Shown here: positions 61,676-64,000 of the stretch, in pieces
Position numbering within the stretch: the first letter of the stretch is position 1
Layout: each line of letters starts with the position of its first letter
Source: Tenggerimyces flavus
Lineage (GTDB): Bacteria > Actinomycetota > Actinomycetes > Propionibacteriales > Actinopolymorphaceae
Reading direction: 5' to 3'
DNA length: 64,000 nucleotides
Assembly (NCBI RefSeq): GCF_016907715.1
Contig: NZ_JAFBCM010000001.1
Coordinates: forward strand, 5,890,001 to 5,954,000
Notes under the pieces: generated by a model
Seen by the model: only the letters and a program-made list of their open reading frames with translations
Told to the model about the DNA's origin: nothing
Databases searched by the model: none
Translations under genes and position numbers: made by a program

Positions 61676-63112
61676 CTACGGCACAGGCAGGCAGGTGGGG
61701 GTAGGCGATGGGGTCGGCTCGTCCTCGGTTGGCACCAAGGACGCGGACTGAACCGCGGCACCGGTCGCTGTCGCCACCGGGCTGGGAGCGACCTCGCCGG
61801 ACGGACTGGGCGACGGGGTGTCCGTTCCGTCCGAAGTGGGCGGCGTCGTGGGCGGGGTCGTCGGGGCAGGTGAGCAGGTCGGCGCGGGCGTAGGCGACTC
61901 GTTCGGCTCTGGCGAGGGCGACTCACTCGGTTCTGGCGTCGGCGACGGCGAGGGCGAGTCACTCGGCGTCGGCGAGGGTGAGGGCGACGGCGACTGGCTG
62001 GGCGAAGGCGACGAGGTCGGTGTCGGCGATGCCGTCGGCTTGGGCGTGCTCGAAGTCGTAGGCCTCGGCTTCGGCGTCGATGGCGTCGGCGAAGGCTCCG
62101 GGGAGCTCGGTATCAGCGTCGGAGCCGGATCGGGAGACGGTTCCGTCGGCGGCGGCTTGGGCTTCGGCGTCGTGGACGGCTCGGGGTCCGGCGCCGGGTC
62201 GCTGGGATCCGGATCCGGCGGCTCGGGCGTCGGGTCGGGCGACGCGAGCCACGGTCCGGGCGCGGGGCCGGAGCCGTCGATCGGCCGAGCCCCGCCCGAC
62301 GTGTAGCCGTCGATCCAGCCGAGCACCCGACGGACGTAGGAGTTGGAGTGGTTGTAGCTGTAGATCGCCGCGATCAGATCCGAGCGCAGGCCGAGCGTCC
62401 GGCTGCCGTTGCACAGGTACTTGGCTGTCGCCACCGACGCGTCGAACACGTTGTGCGGGTTGGACAGGCCGTCCGCGTTCCCATCGGAGGCGTAGATCTG
62501 CCAGGAGCTCGGAATGAACTGCATCGGCCCGACCGCGCGGTCCCAGCTGCTGTTGCCGTCCAGCGCGCCGTTGTCGGTGTCGGAGATCGCCGCCCAGCGG
62601 GAGCCGTTCAGCACGGGTCCGAGGATGCGCTGTGAGGTGTCGCCGTTCGACGCGACCGCGCCCCACGCGTGGTTCGACTCGACCTTGCCGATCCCGGCGA
62701 TCATCTGCCAGGTGATCTGGCAGGTCGGGTCGGCGAGCGCGAGGTTGCTGGCGGCGTTCTGGTACGCGGTGAGCACGATGCCCGGAATGCCGAGGCTCGC
62801 GCTGCCAGCCGTGGTCCCGCCGCCGGGGATCGGCGTGGACATCGGGTACAGCGGGTTGATGTCCGGCGTCGAGTACGGGCGATCGGGCGATCGGGGATAC
62901 CCGGCGGGCGGTGCGTCGGGCCCGGGGAGCCCGTTCGACCCCGTGCCGCGGTCGCCGTTGTCGGCAGGGCCGGTCGGGCGCGAGTCGTCCTGCGCCACGA
63001 TGTTCCGGATCTCGCTCGACGTGGGAAGGGTCGGTGGTGCCGAGGGAGTCAAGGACGCGGCCGTTGTCGCTATCGCGACAAGCCCGACGTTGACAGCACT
63101 CGGACGCCCCAT
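61676..63112 (-). CDS. Secreted lytic transglycosylase-like protein with Pro/Ser/Thr-rich tail
   Basis: This 478-aa protein starts at ATG 63112 with a signal-peptide-like N terminus (AVNVGLVAIATTAASLTPSAPP). The SLT-like domain covers about residues 108-265: MIAGIGKVESNHAWG holds the catalytic Glu145, and VGPMQFIPSSWQIY and AAIYSYNHSNSYVRRVLGW complete the fold. Residues from about 275 to the end are a low-complexity Pro/Ser/Thr/Glu tail, mostly PSPSP- and EPSP-like repeats, probably a wall-spanning stalk. It should cleave peptidoglycan glycan strands at the cell surface. No sortase signal or membrane anchor closes the tail. Confidence 0.85.
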   Translation of the reverse strand: MGRPSAVNVGLVAIATTAASLTPSAPPTLPTSSEIRNIVAQDDSRPTGPADNGDRGTGSNGLPGPDAPPAGYPRSPDRPYSTPDINPLYPMSTPIPGGGTTAGSASLGIPGIVLTAYQNAASNLALADPTCQITWQMIAGIGKVESNHAWGAVASNGDTSQRILGPVLNGSRWAAISDTDNGALDGNSSWDRAVGPMQFIPSSWQIYASDGNADGLSNPHNVFDASVATAKYLCNGSRTLGLRSDLIAAIYSYNHSNSYVRRVLGWIDGYTSGGARPIDGSGPAPGPWLASPDPTPEPPDPDPSDPAPDPEPSTTPKPKPPPTEPSPDPAPTLIPSSPEPSPTPSTPKPRPTTSSTPKPTASPTPTSSPSPSQSPSPSPSPTPSDSPSPSPTPEPSESPSPEPNESPTPAPTCSPAPTTPPTTPPTSDGTDTPSPSPSGEVAPSPVATATGAAVQSASLVPTEDEPTPSPTPTCLPVP

Positions 63113-63300
63113 CACCTACGCACCTCCCCGCGGACCACGATGGCACGAACGGCGTGTTTAGGGGACCCCGATGGCAAGGATGGGACGCGAATCCTGCCCG
63201 AACGGGCGGTAACACCTCGGTGGTTCCCGAGGCGTCCCGGACCATCCCAGGATCTGGAGAACGGTCCCGCTATGCGGTCCGTACCTGGCAGGATCGAGTC

Positions 63301-63834
63301 GTGCCACAAGCTGACGCCGTGCGAGTGATTCTGTCCTCCACGCCCGATCTGCAGCAGGAACGCTCCGAGCTGACCAAGCTCGTGCTGCCCGAGGTGCGCC
63401 AGCTCGCCGAGAAGCGCGGCCTCGCGTGGATCGACGACGCGGCCGTCGACGAGGGTGCGCAGACCGTTCTGCTCGGCCTGCTCGGCCAGCGGTACGGCTG
63501 GGCCATCGGCGAACGCGAGCTCGTGCACGACGCCGCACTCGGTCAGGCTGACGGGCGCGCGTACTTCTACCTGCGCGACATGGCCTGGGTCGACTCGCTG
63601 CCGTTGTCGCAGCGGATCGGGTACGTCGAGACGCCGACCCCGGAGGAGAACGCGCTGCTCGGCCAGGTCGCCGCCGGCATGGTCGCCGCCGGCAGGCGAG
63701 GCCAGCTCGACGAGCTCAAGACGCGCGTACGAGCCTCCGGCCACCCGGTCCGCGACTTCACCGACGCGGCCTCGCTGACCGCGCTCGTCCGCGCGGACCT
63801 GCTCGCCCTCGTCGAGGAGCTCGCCGACAGTTAG
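63301..63834 (+). CDS. Solitary DUF4062-like protein
   Basis: This 177-aa protein starts at GTG 63301 (PQADAVRVILSSTPDLQQERSELTKLVLPEVRQLAEKRGLAWIDDAAVDEG). VRVILSST...ERSELTKLV and VLLGLLGQRYGWAIG match the start and middle of the DUF4062 domain that normally precedes NACHT/TPR or WD40 repeats in STAND proteins. AYFYLRDM is also typical. Here no ATPase or repeat region follows in the same frame. Function is unknown; a partner may be encoded by the next gene, cut by the window edge. Confidence 0.6.
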   Translation: MPQADAVRVILSSTPDLQQERSELTKLVLPEVRQLAEKRGLAWIDDAAVDEGAQTVLLGLLGQRYGWAIGERELVHDAALGQADGRAYFYLRDMAWVDSLPLSQRIGYVETPTPEENALLGQVAAGMVAAGRRGQLDELKTRVRASGHPVRDFTDAASLTALVRADLLALVEELADS

Positions 63835-63944
63835 CCGGCTCAGGAGGTCCTAGGACCATCGGACGAGTCCATCCCGACGTCGGTCCGATGTGCGTGGTCG
63901 GCGTGCACCGATAGCGTCACAGGCATGCTTCAGAAGGGGTGGTC

Positions 63945-64000
63945 ATGACGGTGTCGGTGGACAGTCCGGCGGAGGGCACGCCCGTTGCGACGGACGACCG
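63945..64000 (+). CDS. Start of an unidentified gene (truncated by window edge)
   Basis: ATG 63945 is preceded by AGAAGGGG and opens a frame reading MTVSVDSPAEGTPVATDD to the edge. Eighteen codons are too few to assign a family. Confidence 0.45.
   Translation, partial: MTVSVDSPAEGTPVATDD

Noticed and set aside
61676-62280. Repetitive DNA that could be taken for a CRISPR or satellite array
   Set aside because: The repetition is short, irregular and codon-phased, coding for PSPSP-like stalk repeats; there are no spacers.
61818-62306. Gly/Glu/Asp-repeat frame on the plus strand at the transglycosylase tail
   Set aside because: It is the complement of the Pro/Ser-rich tail; no start signal or domain supports it.

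Overview
The window is a very GC-rich actinobacterial chromosome segment. The signs are strong G/C bias at third codon positions, many GTG and some TTG starts, four-base ATGA/GTGA overlaps between cistrons, a FasR-fabD-fabH-acpP-fabF fatty acid synthase II cluster, a mycothiol-isomerase-like protein, an F420-type oxidoreductase, AfsR/SARP and Scr1-type regulators, DUF3145 and DUF6461. The mix resembles Propionibacteriales (Kribbella/Actinopolymorpha-like), but that placement is inference. I see no rRNA, tRNA, CRISPR array, intact insertion sequence or prophage; the segment looks like ordinary chromosome with small accessory islets and many long hairpin repeats.

Layout. 1-5.7 kb: end of a mycothiol-isomerase-like gene, a VOC protein and a complete CUT2 (ribose-type) sugar ABC transporter (lipoprotein, double ATPase, two permeases). 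5.7-6.9 kb: a repeat-bounded islet with a GIY-YIG protein. 6.9-11.5 kb: flotillin with an NfeD-like partner, GNAT, PPOX, peptidase E and PHP genes. 11.6-17.7 kb: fasR, fabD, fabH, acpP, fabF and an SDR. 17.7-20.6 kb: Scr1-type XRE regulator, DUF6879, a zinc-finger protein and two MarR-type proteins. 20.6-25.1 kb: ion channel, a PAS gene broken by one amber codon, and a DinB/TIM-barrel/epoxide-hydrolase operon. 25.1-39.1 kb: a purine-ureide/glyoxylate supercluster: allantoicase, allantoinase, a DUF6986 aldolase-like protein, a LuxR regulator, a MazF-type pair, malate synthase, malic enzyme, an IclR regulator and glycolate oxidase GlcDEF. 39.1-48.1 kb: CPBP protease, M20 peptidase with AsnC regulator, TetR plus a DHFR-like protein, then a LysR-HTH/alpha-beta-hydrolase fusion facing an operon of a 33-aa ORF, MFS exporter, BBE oxidoreductase and a second DHFR-like protein. 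48.4-51.9 kb: CoA-transferase, enoyl-CoA hydratase, gamma carbonic anhydrase, DUF6461. 52.2-57.3 kb: DUF3145, an AbiEi-type protein between two related giant hairpins, and a MoxR-DUF58-VWA operon holding a truncated but conserved duplicate of the DUF58 N terminus. 57.5-64 kb: a pseudokinase-like membrane protein, a SARP/NB-ARC/TPR regulator, a secreted transglycosylase, a solitary DUF4062-like protein and the start of one more gene.

How the genes work together. Allantoin degradation feeds glyoxylate, which glycolate oxidase can also supply from glycolate; malate synthase and malic enzyme carry it on to malate and pyruvate, and the IclR protein sits between these arms. The fab cluster is the housekeeping FAS-II. 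MoxR, DUF58 and VWA form a chaperone-like AAA system.

Most worth a second look: the LysR-hydrolase fusion regulator and its small-ORF/exporter operon; the truncated DUF58 copy, which differs from its parent over 66 codons only at synonymous sites; the FabD fusion to a biotinyl-like domain whose attachment lysine is arginine; the decayed kinase lobe on a membrane protein; and three families of paired long palindromes, several overlapping stop codons.
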